A stretch of DNA of 64,000 bases, taken from JBBRHQ01 sp963725315 (lineage in GTDB: Bacteria > Actinomycetota > Thermoleophilia > Solirubrobacterales > 70-9). The position numbers were made by a program, and so were the translations under genes. Under the pieces are notes generated by a model that did no database searches, was not told the origin of the DNA, and worked only from the letters and a program-made list of their open reading frames with translations. Below, one piece after another: positions 15,688 to 23,404 of the stretch. The DNA lies in NCBI GenBank assembly GCA_963725315.1, contig CAVRYA010000001.1:248001-312000 (forward strand). The letters run 5' to 3'. Position 1 is the stretch's first letter. The number at the start of each line of letters is the position of its first letter.

Positions 15688-18581
15688 CCCCGCAGCCGCT
15701 CCTGGTCGGGGTCATAGAAGGGCGCCGTCTGCACCTCGGCGCTGATCCGCTGCCCGTCGTCGGCGAAGGTCAGGCCGGCGCCGTCGGTGGCCAGCTCCGC
15801 CGGCACCCAGGCCATCCCGATCGAGCGCTTCAGCTTCGGCGAGAAGCGCGAGGAGGTCACCCGCCCGACCGGCCGGCCGTCGACCACCACCGCCGCCCCC
15901 TCGGTCGGCACCGCCCCGTTGGCGATGCTGAAGCCGACCAGCTTGTTGCGCTCGCCGCGCTCGGAGACCGACTCCAGCGCCCAGCGGCCGATGAAGTCCT
16001 CCTCCTTGTCGAACTTGACGATCCAGGGCATCGCCGCCTCCAGCGGGTTCGACTCGGCGTCGGTGTCCTGGCCGACCAGGATGTGGAGCTTCTGCAGCCG
16101 CAGCACCCGCTGGGGCTCGAGCCCGAAGGGGCGGATCGAGTGCTCCTCGCCGGCGGCAAGCAGGGTGTCCCAGAGGTGCTCGGCCAGCGAGCCCGGGCAG
16201 TGGAGCTCGTAGCCGAGCTCGCCGACGAACCCGATTCGCAGCAGCAGGCAGGGGACCCCGGCGACCTGGGCGCGCTTGCCGTCGAGGTAGGCGAAGGACT
16301 CGTTCGAGCAGTCCAGCTCGGTCAGCCCGGAGAGGATCTCCCGCGAGCGCGGCCCGGCCAGGTTGAAGGCGGAGAGCCCCTGGCTGACGTCGGTCAGCCG
16401 CACCTCCATCCCCCACTCCGCCAGCCACCAGGCGAACCAGCTCTCGACCGCGTCGGCGCCGCTCGAGGTCGTGGTCACGTAGTAGGAGTCCTCATCGAGG
16501 CGGCAGATCGTGCCGTCGTCGGTGATCCGGCCGGCGTCGTCGCCGAGCACGCCGTAGCGGATCCGGCCCGGCTTCAGGTTGTCGAAGCGGTTCGGGTAGA
16601 GGCGGTTGAGGAAGGCGCCCGCCTCCGGCCCGCTGACGATCAGCTTGCCGAGGGTGGAGACGTCGATCAGCCCGGCCGAGTCGTGGACCGCCATCGTCTC
16701 GCCCTCGGGGTCGCCGTAGTCGTAGGGCCGCCTCCAGTCCCCCGCCCAGAGCACGTTGCCGCCCAGCTCGCGATGACGGCCGTGCACGGCCGAGCGCTTG
16801 GCGGGCTCGTAGGGGCGGCCCGCGAGCGCCCCCATCGGCACCGCCGACCAGGGAGGGCGGGCGGTGGTCAGCCCGACCTCGGCCTCGGTCGTCCCGGTGT
16901 GATCGGACATCTGCCGGATCGAGGCGAGCTGGCACATCCGCCCCTGGCAGGGCCCCATGGTCACGGTCGTGTAGCGCTTCAGCAGCTCCAGCGAGTCGAA
17001 GCCCTCGTCGATCGCGTAGTCGATGTCCTTGCTGGTGACGTCCTCGCAGAGGCAGGCGAAGCACTTCTCCGAGCCGCCCCGCGCCCCGGTCGCCGCCCGG
17101 GGCCGGGCATCGGCGCCCTCGCCCCCGCGTCCGTGAGCCTCCAGCGCCTCGCGCTCCGACTCCAGCCGCCGGCGTGCCTCCTCGTCGCCGAAGCCAAGCG
17201 CCAGCGCGGCCTCGGCTCCGGCGACCGCCCCGGAGGCCTGCGCCTGCTCGGGCGAGGCGTGCCCGGCAACCGCTCCGGCCGCCGCGATCCCCGGCGGCTC
17301 CTCCTGCGGCAGGTATGAGCCGCTCGGCCCGTCCCAACGCGCCTTCGCCCCGGCCTGAAGCAGCAGCGAGGTCGCCGGGACGGTTCCGCCTGAGACGGCG
17401 ATCAGGTCGCAGTTGAACCCCCGCTCGCTGTCGGCGACGAGCCGGCCCTCGCCGTCGAGCTCGGCGATCACGGCGCCCTTGACCTGGCGGCGCCCGAGCG
17501 CGCGGGCGACCGTGCGCCCCCGCAGGTGCGGGATCCCGGCCTCCCGCAGCGCGGCGAGCAGCGCGTCGCCGGAGCCGTCCGGTCGGGCGTCGGCGACGGC
17601 GGCGATCTCGACGCCGGCCGCGTGCAGGGCCAGCGCGGAGTGCAGGCCGCGGTCACCCGTGGTCGCGATCACAGCGGTCCTCCCCGGGCGCACCCCGTAG
17701 AGAGCCGCGAGGCGCTCGGCGCCGGAGCAGAGCATCACGCCCGGCATGTCGTTGCCTTCGAACATCAGCGGCTGCTCGATCGAGCCGGTGGCCGCGACGT
17801 GGCGCGCCGCGCGAACCTGATGCAGGGTGCTTCCGCACCAGACCGGGACGATCCCGTCGAAGAAGCCGAGCGCGGCGGCAGGCGCCAGAACCTCGACCCG
17901 GGCCTCAGCGAGGCTCTCGCGCAGGGCGCGGGCGGCGCCGGCGTCGTCCGGACGGGCGAGGGCGCTGCCGCCCAACTCGGGCCCGTCGTCGACGAGGACG
18001 ACGTCAGCGCCCAGCTCGGCCGCCCCCAGCGCCGCGGCGATCCCGGCGATCCCGCCGCCGATCACCAGCACGTCGGCGTGGCGGCGGCGGTACTCGGTCC
18101 GCCACTCGCGCTCCGCCTGGCGGCGCCGCAGCCTGCCGAGCCCGGCCGCGTTGCGGAGCACCTTCTCGTACAGCGGCCAGAGCCGCCGCGGCCTGATGAA
18201 TGTCTTGTAGTAGAAGCCGGGCGGGGTGAGGCGGGTGCCGAACAGGTCGGTGGCGCGCATCGCGTCGAAGTCCAGGGACGGGCTCGCGTTCATGTGGGCG
18301 ACCTCCATCCCCTCGCGCACCGGCTCGGTGCAGGCCCGCACCCCCGGCCAGCCGTCGACCTCGACCAGGCAGTTGGGGCACTGGCCGGCGCAGCAGAGCA
18401 GGCCGCGCGGTCGGTGGTACTTGAAGCTGCGCGAGATCACCCGCCGGCCCGAGGCGTGCAGGGCGGAGCCGATCGTGTCGCCCTCGAAGGCGCTCACGCG
18501 CTTGCCGTCGAAGCTGAAGGAGATCTCGCGGCGGCGATCGATCCGCTCGCCCGGCTGCGGCGCGAGTCTGCTCGTGCTCAT
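15684..18581 (-). CDS. mgdC: N-methylglutamate dehydrogenase / sarcosine oxidase alpha subunit
   Basis: A 965-aa SoxA-type protein, full family length, with domains in order. First an N-terminal ferredoxin-like domain with Cys63, Cys64, Cys68, Cys71 and Cys84 (CCAGQCPNC). Then an NAD-binding Rossmann fold with VLVIGGGIAGIAAALG at about 171-186, and a cysteine-rich linker CFACLCEDVTSKD plus MGPCQGRMC near 510-555. Last is a C-terminal GcvT-like folate domain with DSAGLIDVSTLGKLIVSG, LNRLYPNRFDNLKPGRIRYG and FVGELGYELHCPG. The folate domain captures the methyl-derived C1 as 5,10-methylene-THF. Both ends overlap neighbours by four bases (ATGA), so the four subunits are translationally coupled. 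Confidence 0.92.
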   Translation of the reverse strand: MSTSRLAPQPGERIDRRREISFSFDGKRVSAFEGDTIGSALHASGRRVISRSFKYHRPRGLLCCAGQCPNCLVEVDGWPGVRACTEPVREGMEVAHMNASPSLDFDAMRATDLFGTRLTPPGFYYKTFIRPRRLWPLYEKVLRNAAGLGRLRRRQAEREWRTEYRRRHADVLVIGGGIAGIAAALGAAELGADVVLVDDGPELGGSALARPDDAGAARALRESLAEARVEVLAPAAALGFFDGIVPVWCGSTLHQVRAARHVAATGSIEQPLMFEGNDMPGVMLCSGAERLAALYGVRPGRTAVIATTGDRGLHSALALHAAGVEIAAVADARPDGSGDALLAALREAGIPHLRGRTVARALGRRQVKGAVIAELDGEGRLVADSERGFNCDLIAVSGGTVPATSLLLQAGAKARWDGPSGSYLPQEEPPGIAAAGAVAGHASPEQAQASGAVAGAEAALALGFGDEEARRRLESEREALEAHGRGGEGADARPRAATGARGGSEKCFACLCEDVTSKDIDYAIDEGFDSLELLKRYTTVTMGPCQGRMCQLASIRQMSDHTGTTEAEVGLTTARPPWSAVPMGALAGRPYEPAKRSAVHGRHRELGGNVLWAGDWRRPYDYGDPEGETMAVHDSAGLIDVSTLGKLIVSGPEAGAFLNRLYPNRFDNLKPGRIRYGVLGDDAGRITDDGTICRLDEDSYYVTTTSSGADAVESWFAWWLAEWGMEVRLTDVSQGLSAFNLAGPRSREILSGLTELDCSNESFAYLDGKRAQVAGVPCLLLRIGFVGELGYELHCPGSLAEHLWDTLLAAGEEHSIRPFGLEPQRVLRLQKLHILVGQDTDAESNPLEAAMPWIVKFDKEEDFIGRWALESVSERGERNKLVGFSIANGAVPTEGAAVVVDGRPVGRVTSSRFSPKLKRSIGMAWVPAELATDGAGLTFADDGQRISAEVQTAPFYDPDQERLRG

Positions 18582-18841
18582 TGCTCCCCGCTCCCCGGCA
18601 GCCCGACCCAGCGCACCTCATTGGTGGTGGTGTCGCGCTCGGCCAGGAACCATTCGCGGCAGCCCGAGCGGTGATACCACCACTCGCGCTGGACCCCGGC
18701 GACGTTGCGGCGGAAGTAGTTGTAGGCGCCGAGCTGGCGCTCGGTCGGCTTGCTGGTCGGCCGCGGCACCACCTCGCCTCCGAAGGCGAAGTCGGTCACC
18801 TCGCGCTCGCCGCAGTTCGGACAGGTGAGCAGGAATGACAT
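18578..18841 (-). CDS. mgdB: N-methylglutamate dehydrogenase / sarcosine oxidase delta subunit (zinc)
   Basis: An 87-aa SoxD-type protein starting at ATG 18841 (MSFLLTCPNCGEREVTDFAF). Cys7, Cys10, His57 and Cys61 (WWYHRSGC) form the family zinc site. The segment RPTSKPTERQLGAYNYFRRN is diagnostic for delta subunits. It is the first gene of the dehydrogenase operon, about 190 bases from the divergent gmaS. A long open stretch upstream of the ATG was rejected as coding because it crosses the promoter region. Its stop overlaps the alpha-subunit start (ATGA). Confidence 0.9.
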   Translation of the reverse strand: MSFLLTCPNCGEREVTDFAFGGEVVPRPTSKPTERQLGAYNYFRRNVAGVQREWWYHRSGCREWFLAERDTTTNEVRWVGLPGSGEQ

Positions 18842-18860
18842 CGGATAGGCCCGGTGGCGT

Positions 18861-18889
18861 ACACTAGACAAATTGGTACAGAGGCGCAA
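18861..18889 (-). promoter_or_regulatory. Candidate sigma-70-type promoter for the dehydrogenase/fhs operon
   Basis: On the minus strand, TTGCGC (18889-18884) is separated by exactly 17 bases from TAGTGT (18866-18861). Transcription would begin close to 18854, leaving a short leader before the ATG at 18841. The spacing is ideal, but the hexamers match only partly, so this is a candidate only. Confidence 0.4.
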
Positions 18890-18947
18890 GAAGGCGCCGC
18901 CGAGGCCGGCGAAGTCTCGGAGTCCGGCGCAGGGCACCTGAAAGGTC

Positions 18948-18974
18948 CATCTATGTCCAGGCCTCACATAGATG
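18948..18974. promoter_or_regulatory. Perfect 9-bp inverted repeat, candidate operator between divergent C1 operons
   Basis: CATCTATGT (18948-18956) and ACATAGATG (18966-18974) are exact reverse complements around a 9-base spacer. It lies midway between the divergent dehydrogenase and gmaS-mgs operons. Half of it reappears: CTCACATA at 18963-18970 pairs with TATGTGAG at 19017-19024, which falls inside the predicted gmaS promoter. The size and symmetry fit a dimeric GntR-type regulator, and one is encoded at the end of the dehydrogenase operon. Confidence 0.55.
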
Positions 18975-19000
18975 CGGGGAAATGCTGGGCCGCCGCCCCA

Positions 19001-19029
19001 TTGCAGCGCGTCCGGCTATGTGAGATATA
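19001..19029 (+). promoter_or_regulatory. Candidate promoter for gmaS-mgs-fdh operon, possibly leaderless
   Basis: TTGCAG (19001-19006), a 17-base spacer and GATATA (19024-19029) form a plausible sigma-70 promoter. The gmaS ATG is at 19036, only six bases after the -10 hexamer, so transcription would start at or next to the initiation codon. No Shine-Dalgarno precedes the ATG, which agrees with a leaderless message. The TATGTGAG half-site overlaps spacer and -10, so a bound regulator would block it. Confidence 0.45.
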
Positions 19030-19035
19030 CCCAAC

Positions 19036-20406
19036 ATGAGCCAGAAGACCCGCCCCACTGAAGACGATGTCCGCAAGCTTGTCGCCGACGAAGGCATCGA
19101 GTTCCTGTTCGCCAACTTCGTCGACATGCACGCCAGGCCCAGCGCCAAGCTGATCCCGGCGGTGGAGATCGACGGCCTGTTCACCGACGGCGCCGGCTTC
19201 GCCGGTTACGCGGCCGGCGACATCGGCCAGCAGCCCAACGACCCGGACATGCTCGCGATGCCGGATCCGGGCTCGTTCACGAAGCTGCCCTGGAAGCCCA
19301 ACGTCGGCTGGTTCGCCTCGGACGTCACGGTCGAGGGCGAGGAGTGGCCCTACTGCCCGCGGACCATCCTGCGCCATCAGATGGAGCGCTGCGAGAAGGC
19401 CGGCTACCAGTTCCTGATCGGCTACGAGCTCGAGTACTTCCTGGTGCGAAAGACCGAGGACGGCGGCATCGAGCTTGCCGACAAGCTCGACGACCTCGAG
19501 CAGCCCTGCTACGACATCCGCGCCCTGACCCGGTCCTTCGACTTCGTCTCCGAGGTGATCCGCAACGTCAACTCGCTCGGCTGGGAGCTCTACGCAACCG
19601 ACCACGAGGACGCGAACGGCCAGTTCGAGCAGAACTGGGCTCCGGCCGATCCGCTGACCTCGAGCGATCGCGCCGTCTTCTACCGCTACATGGTCGAGGC
19701 GATGGCCCAGGAGCGGGGACTGATCGCGACCTTCATGCCGAAGCCGTTCGCGCATCTGACCGGAAACGGCTGCCACATGCACATGAGCCTCTGGGACGGC
19801 GACACGAACGTGTTCCTCGCCGACCCCAAGGACGACAAGCGCGGGCTCGGCCTCAGCGAGAAGGGCTACCACTTCCTCGGCGGCCTCAAGAAGCACGCCA
19901 AGGCCTACATCGCGCTCACCGCCCCCACGGTCGGCTCCTACAAGCGGCTGGTGATCGGGGCGCCGACCAGCGGGGCCACCTGGGCGCCGGCCTACGTCAC
20001 CTACGGCTGGAACAACCGCACGGTGATGCTCCGCATCCCCGATCACGGACGAATCGAGGACCGTACCGTGGACGGCTCCTGCAACCCATACCTCGCCGCG
20101 ACGGCCGTGCTCGCCGCCGGGCTGGACGGGATCGAGAACGGGATCGACCCGGGCGACCCGAGCACCGGCAGCATGTACGAGACGAGCGTCGAGGACCGCG
20201 AGAAGATGGGGGTCGAGACCCTGCCCGAGAACCTGCTCGACGCGATGCGCGAGCTGGAGCAGGACGAGGTGCTCCGCGAGGCGCTCGGCAAGGTCCCCGG
20301 TGGCGACTACATCGACTACTTCGCCAAGTGCAAGCGGCGCGAGTGGCAGCGGGCCCACGAGCAGATCACCAAGTGCGAGATCGACCGCTACCTGCAGCTC
20401 TCCTGA
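19036..20406 (+). CDS. gmaS: Gamma-glutamylmethylamide synthetase (glutamine synthetase family)
   Basis: A 456-aa glutamine-synthetase-fold ligase of the GlnT/GMAS group. Visible signatures are an N-terminal beta-grasp with LFANFVDMHARPSAKLIPA and GADIGQQ-like turns, metal-site segments LIGYELEYFLV, DHEDANGQFEQNW and LTGNGCHMHMSLWDG, the ATP/glutamate segment VIGAPTSGATWAPAYVTYGW, and RTVDGSCNPYLAATAVLAAG. The tail RREWQRAHEQITKCEIDRYL matches the end of gmaS at base 308. With the mgsABC genes directly downstream it should make gamma-glutamylmethylamide from methylamine, glutamate and ATP. It is the first gene of the operon that runs on to fdhD, and the start looks leaderless. Confidence 0.88.
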   Translation: MSQKTRPTEDDVRKLVADEGIEFLFANFVDMHARPSAKLIPAVEIDGLFTDGAGFAGYAAGDIGQQPNDPDMLAMPDPGSFTKLPWKPNVGWFASDVTVEGEEWPYCPRTILRHQMERCEKAGYQFLIGYELEYFLVRKTEDGGIELADKLDDLEQPCYDIRALTRSFDFVSEVIRNVNSLGWELYATDHEDANGQFEQNWAPADPLTSSDRAVFYRYMVEAMAQERGLIATFMPKPFAHLTGNGCHMHMSLWDGDTNVFLADPKDDKRGLGLSEKGYHFLGGLKKHAKAYIALTAPTVGSYKRLVIGAPTSGATWAPAYVTYGWNNRTVMLRIPDHGRIEDRTVDGSCNPYLAATAVLAAGLDGIENGIDPGDPSTGSMYETSVEDREKMGVETLPENLLDAMRELEQDEVLREALGKVPGGDYIDYFAKCKRREWQRAHEQITKCEIDRYLQLS

Positions 20407-20421
20407 GAACGAGGCGCGTCG

Positions 20422-21330
20422 ATGTGCGGAATCGCCGGCCTCTTCTCCAAATCGAGTAGCGTCGAGGAGAGCCTGGGCGCCCACCTGAGCGCGATGCTGG
20501 CCCAGCTCGCCGAGCGGGGGCCCGACAGCGCCGGGGTCGCGATCTACCGCGACCCCGCCCCGCCGGGATCCTGCAAGGTCTCGCTGTTCTCGCCCCAGCC
20601 GGATTTCCCCTGGCCGGAGCTGGCGATGGAGATGGCGGGGAGCTTTGGCGCCGTCGGCGAGGCCGAGGTGATCGCCTCCCACGCCCTGCTGATCGTCTCC
20701 GGCGACCCGGGCGAGGTCCAGGCCTGGATCGCCGAGCGCCACCCTGAGCTGCGGGTGATGAGCGTCGGCGAGCGGATCGAGATCTACAAGGAGGCCGGCG
20801 ACCCGCGCGAGTTCATCGCCCGCTTCGGGCTGGAGGATGTCTCGGCGACACACGCCCTCGGGCACACCCGGATGGCGACCGAGAGCCGGGTGACGACCGA
20901 GCACTCCCATCCCTTCTCGACCGGGCTCGACCTCTGCCTCGTGCACAACGGCTCGCTCTCCAACCACAACCGGCTGCGCTCCTTCCTGCGCGGCGAGGGG
21001 GTCAGCTTCCAGACCGACAACGATTCCGAGGTCGCTGCCGGCTACCTCACCTGGCGCCTCTCAGAGGGCGACGACCTGGAGACGGCGCTCGAGGGCTGCC
21101 TCTCCGACCTCGACGGCTTCTACACCTTCGCGGTCGGGACCGCCGACGGGTTCGCGGTCCTGCGCGACCCGATCGCCTGCAAGCCGGCGGTGATGGCGGA
21201 GAGCGAGGACTGGGTGGCGATGGCCTCCGAGTACCGCGCGATCGCCGCCCTCCCCGGAGCCGAGGACGCGGAGCTCTGGGAGCCCGAGCCGGGGCGCGTC
21301 TACTCCTGGCAGCGAGCGAGGGTAGCGTGA
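20422..21330 (+). CDS. mgsA: N-methylglutamate synthase subunit A, amidotransferase-like (set 2)
   Basis: A 302-aa class II amidotransferase-type protein starting MCGIAGLFSKSSSVEESLGA; Cys2 is the expected nucleophile. Family segments are LAERGPDSAGVAIYRD, THALGHTRMATESRVTTEHS, LCLVHNGSLSNHNRLRSF and QTDNDSEVAAGYLTWRL. It is the counterpart of the gene at 326-1255 but clearly diverged, so the two sets are old paralogues or were acquired separately. It starts 15 bases after gmaS and overlaps mgsB by GTGA. It probably supplies the methylamine or ammonia transfer step for the synthase. Confidence 0.85.
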   Translation: MCGIAGLFSKSSSVEESLGAHLSAMLAQLAERGPDSAGVAIYRDPAPPGSCKVSLFSPQPDFPWPELAMEMAGSFGAVGEAEVIASHALLIVSGDPGEVQAWIAERHPELRVMSVGERIEIYKEAGDPREFIARFGLEDVSATHALGHTRMATESRVTTEHSHPFSTGLDLCLVHNGSLSNHNRLRSFLRGEGVSFQTDNDSEVAAGYLTWRLSEGDDLETALEGCLSDLDGFYTFAVGTADGFAVLRDPIACKPAVMAESEDWVAMASEYRAIAALPGAEDAELWEPEPGRVYSWQRARVA

Positions 21331-22028
21331 GCGCGACCGGGCTCGCCGCCGAGACCGTCGACCTGGCCGGGACCGACGTGCGAGAGCTGAACCAGCGCCT
21401 GCACGACCTCGCCGGAGGGGAGCCGAGCCGCTGGCAGGTGCACAACCCCGGTGGCGCCCACGCGATCGCGGTCGGCCTCGACTGCGAGGCCGAGGTCGAG
21501 ATCGACGGGCACGTCGGCTACTACTGCGCCGGGATGAACAAGCTGGCGACAGTCCGGATCGCCGGCAACTGCGGCGTCGGCGTCGCCGAGAACATCATGT
21601 CGGGGACGGTGGTGGTGGACGGCGACGCCAGCCAGTCGGCGGGAGCCACCGGCCGCGGGGGACTGCTGGTGATCAGGGGCAGCGCCTCGGCGCGCTGCGG
21701 GATCTCGATGAAGGGGATCGACATCGTCGTCCACGGCTCGATCGGCCACGCCGGCGCGTTCATGGCCCAGCGCGGCAACCTGGTGGTCTGCGGCGACGCC
21801 GGCGAGGGCCTCGGCGACTCGATCTACGAGGCGCGGATCTACGTCCGTGGCGAGGTCGCCGGCCTCGGCGCCGACTGCATCGAGAAGGAGATGGCCGACG
21901 AGCACCGCGCCGAGCTGGCGGAGCTGCTGAAGCGCGGCGACGCCGATGCCGACCCCGCCGATTTCCGCCGCTACGGCTCCGAGCGCAAGCTCTACAACTT
22001 CCAGATCGACCACGCGGGCGCCTACTGA
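21327..22028 (+). CDS. mgsB: N-methylglutamate synthase subunit B, GXGXG domain (set 2)
   Basis: A 233-aa GlxC-like protein. The GTG start at 21327 overlaps the mgsA stop. Beta-helix turns are visible: AGNCGVGVAENIMSGTVVVD, ATGRGGLLVIRGSASARCG, HGSIGHAGAFMAQRGNLVVC and GDAGEGLGDSIYEARIYVRG. It ends GSERKLYNFQIDHAG. It serves as the structural beta-helix subunit of the synthase. The stop TGA shares its last base with the ATG of mgsC (TGATG), so translation is coupled. It lacks the roughly 27-residue N-terminal extension present in set 1. Confidence 0.85.
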   Translation: MSATGLAAETVDLAGTDVRELNQRLHDLAGGEPSRWQVHNPGGAHAIAVGLDCEAEVEIDGHVGYYCAGMNKLATVRIAGNCGVGVAENIMSGTVVVDGDASQSAGATGRGGLLVIRGSASARCGISMKGIDIVVHGSIGHAGAFMAQRGNLVVCGDAGEGLGDSIYEARIYVRGEVAGLGADCIEKEMADEHRAELAELLKRGDADADPADFRRYGSERKLYNFQIDHAGAY

Positions 22029-23404
22029 TGACCGAGTTCGACGCGCTGGCCAAGGAGGAGGGCTTCCGCCCCGAGCAGGCGGGGCGCTGGCGCCCCGGCC
22101 TGCGGGAATCGGCCCTGTTCGACCGCAACGCGATCCACGAGATCCACCGGATGGCGCGGGAGGGGATCTACGACATCCGCGGCTTCGGCGCCAAGCGCCG
22201 CGTCCCCCACTTCGACGACCTGCTCTTCCTCGGCGCCAGCGTCTCGCGCTACCCGCTCGAGGGCTACCGCGAGCGCTGCGCCACCGACGTCACGCTCGGC
22301 ACCCGCTTCGCCTCCGAGCCGATCCACCTGGAGATCCCGATCACGATCGCGGGGATGAGCTTCGGGGCCCTCTCGGCGCCTGCAAAGGAGGCCCTGGGGC
22401 GCGGCGCCAGCGCGGTCGGCACCAGCACCACCACCGGCGACGGCGGCATGCTGCCCGAGGAGCGCGACCACTCCGAGATGCTGATCTACCAGATCCTCCC
22501 CTCGCGCTACGGGATGAACCCCGACGACCTGCGCCGCGCCGACGCGATCGAGGTGGTGGTCGGCCAGGGCGCCAAGCCGGGGGGCGGCGGCATGCTGCTG
22601 GGGCAGAAGATCTCCGACCGGGTCGCCGAGATGCGCGACCTGCCCAAGGGTGTGGACCAGCGCAGCGCCTGCCGCCACCCGGACTGGACCGGCCCCGACG
22701 ACCTCGAGATCAAGATCGGCGAGCTGCGCGAGATCACCGATTGGCGCAAGCCGATCTACGTCAAGATCGGTGCCACCCGCACCTACTTCGACGTCGCGCT
22801 CGCGGTCAAGGCGGGGGCCGACGTGATCGTCCTCGACGGGATGGAGGGCGGCACCGCGGCCAGCCAGGAGGTGTTCATCGAGCACGTCGGGATCCCGATC
22901 CTGGCGGCGATCCCCGAGGCGGTCCGCTCGCTCCAGGAGCTGGGCATGCACCGCAAGGTGCAGCTGATCGTCTCCGGCGGCATCCGCTCGGGTGCCGACG
23001 CCGCCAAGGCCCTGGCGCTGGGGGCCGACGCGGTCTCGATCGGGGTCGCCGCGGTGATCGCCCTCGGCGACAACTCGCACGAGTTCGAGTCCGAGTACGA
23101 GGAGATCGGCACCTCGGCCGGCTACTACGACGACTGGCACGAGGGCCGCGACCCGGTCGGGATCTCCACCCAGGACGAGCGGCTCGCGCGCCGCTTCGAC
23201 CCCGAGCTGGGCGGGCGGCGGCTGGGCAACTACCTGCGGGCGATGGTGCTGGAGGCGCAGACCCTGGCACGGGCCTGCGGCAAGTCCCACGTGCACAACC
23301 TCGAGCCGGAGGACATGGTGGCGCTGACCCTCGAGGCGGCGGCGATGGCCAAGGTGCCGCTGGCCGGCACCGATTGGATCCCGGGCAAGGACGGCCGAAG
23401 CTGA
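22028..23404 (+). CDS. mgsC: N-methylglutamate synthase subunit C, FMN domain lacking Fe-S cysteines (set 2)
   Basis: A 458-aa glutamate-synthase FMN-domain protein with ITIAGMSFGALSAPAKEALG, TTTGDGGMLPEERDHS, VLDGMEGGTAASQEVF and QLIVSGGIRSGADAAKALAL, so the barrel and FMN-binding parts look complete. The C-terminal ARACGKSHVHNLEPEDMVAL matches set 1. At the Fe-S site, however, the set 1 ligands Cys357, Cys360 and Cys365 correspond here to Tyr367, Trp370 and Asp375 within GYYDDWHEGRDPVGI, without any insertion or deletion. A cluster of the usual kind therefore cannot form. It may still be catalytic because N-methylglutamate formation needs no net redox change. It lies between mgsB and the formate dehydrogenase genes. 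Confidence 0.86.
   Translation: MTEFDALAKEEGFRPEQAGRWRPGLRESALFDRNAIHEIHRMAREGIYDIRGFGAKRRVPHFDDLLFLGASVSRYPLEGYRERCATDVTLGTRFASEPIHLEIPITIAGMSFGALSAPAKEALGRGASAVGTSTTTGDGGMLPEERDHSEMLIYQILPSRYGMNPDDLRRADAIEVVVGQGAKPGGGGMLLGQKISDRVAEMRDLPKGVDQRSACRHPDWTGPDDLEIKIGELREITDWRKPIYVKIGATRTYFDVALAVKAGADVIVLDGMEGGTAASQEVFIEHVGIPILAAIPEAVRSLQELGMHRKVQLIVSGGIRSGADAAKALALGADAVSIGVAAVIALGDNSHEFESEYEEIGTSAGYYDDWHEGRDPVGISTQDERLARRFDPELGGRRLGNYLRAMVLEAQTLARACGKSHVHNLEPEDMVALTLEAAAMAKVPLAGTDWIPGKDGRS

Noticed and set aside
13719..17318. A 1199-codon plus-strand open frame
   Set aside because: It is the antisense shadow of the dehydrogenase subunits; the sequence is Arg/Gly/Asp/Val-rich without any domain, as expected from strong G/C third positions.
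18842..18967. An upstream extension of the delta subunit to a 129-aa protein
   Set aside because: It would run through the predicted promoter and lacks conservation; the family starts at MSFLLTCPNC.
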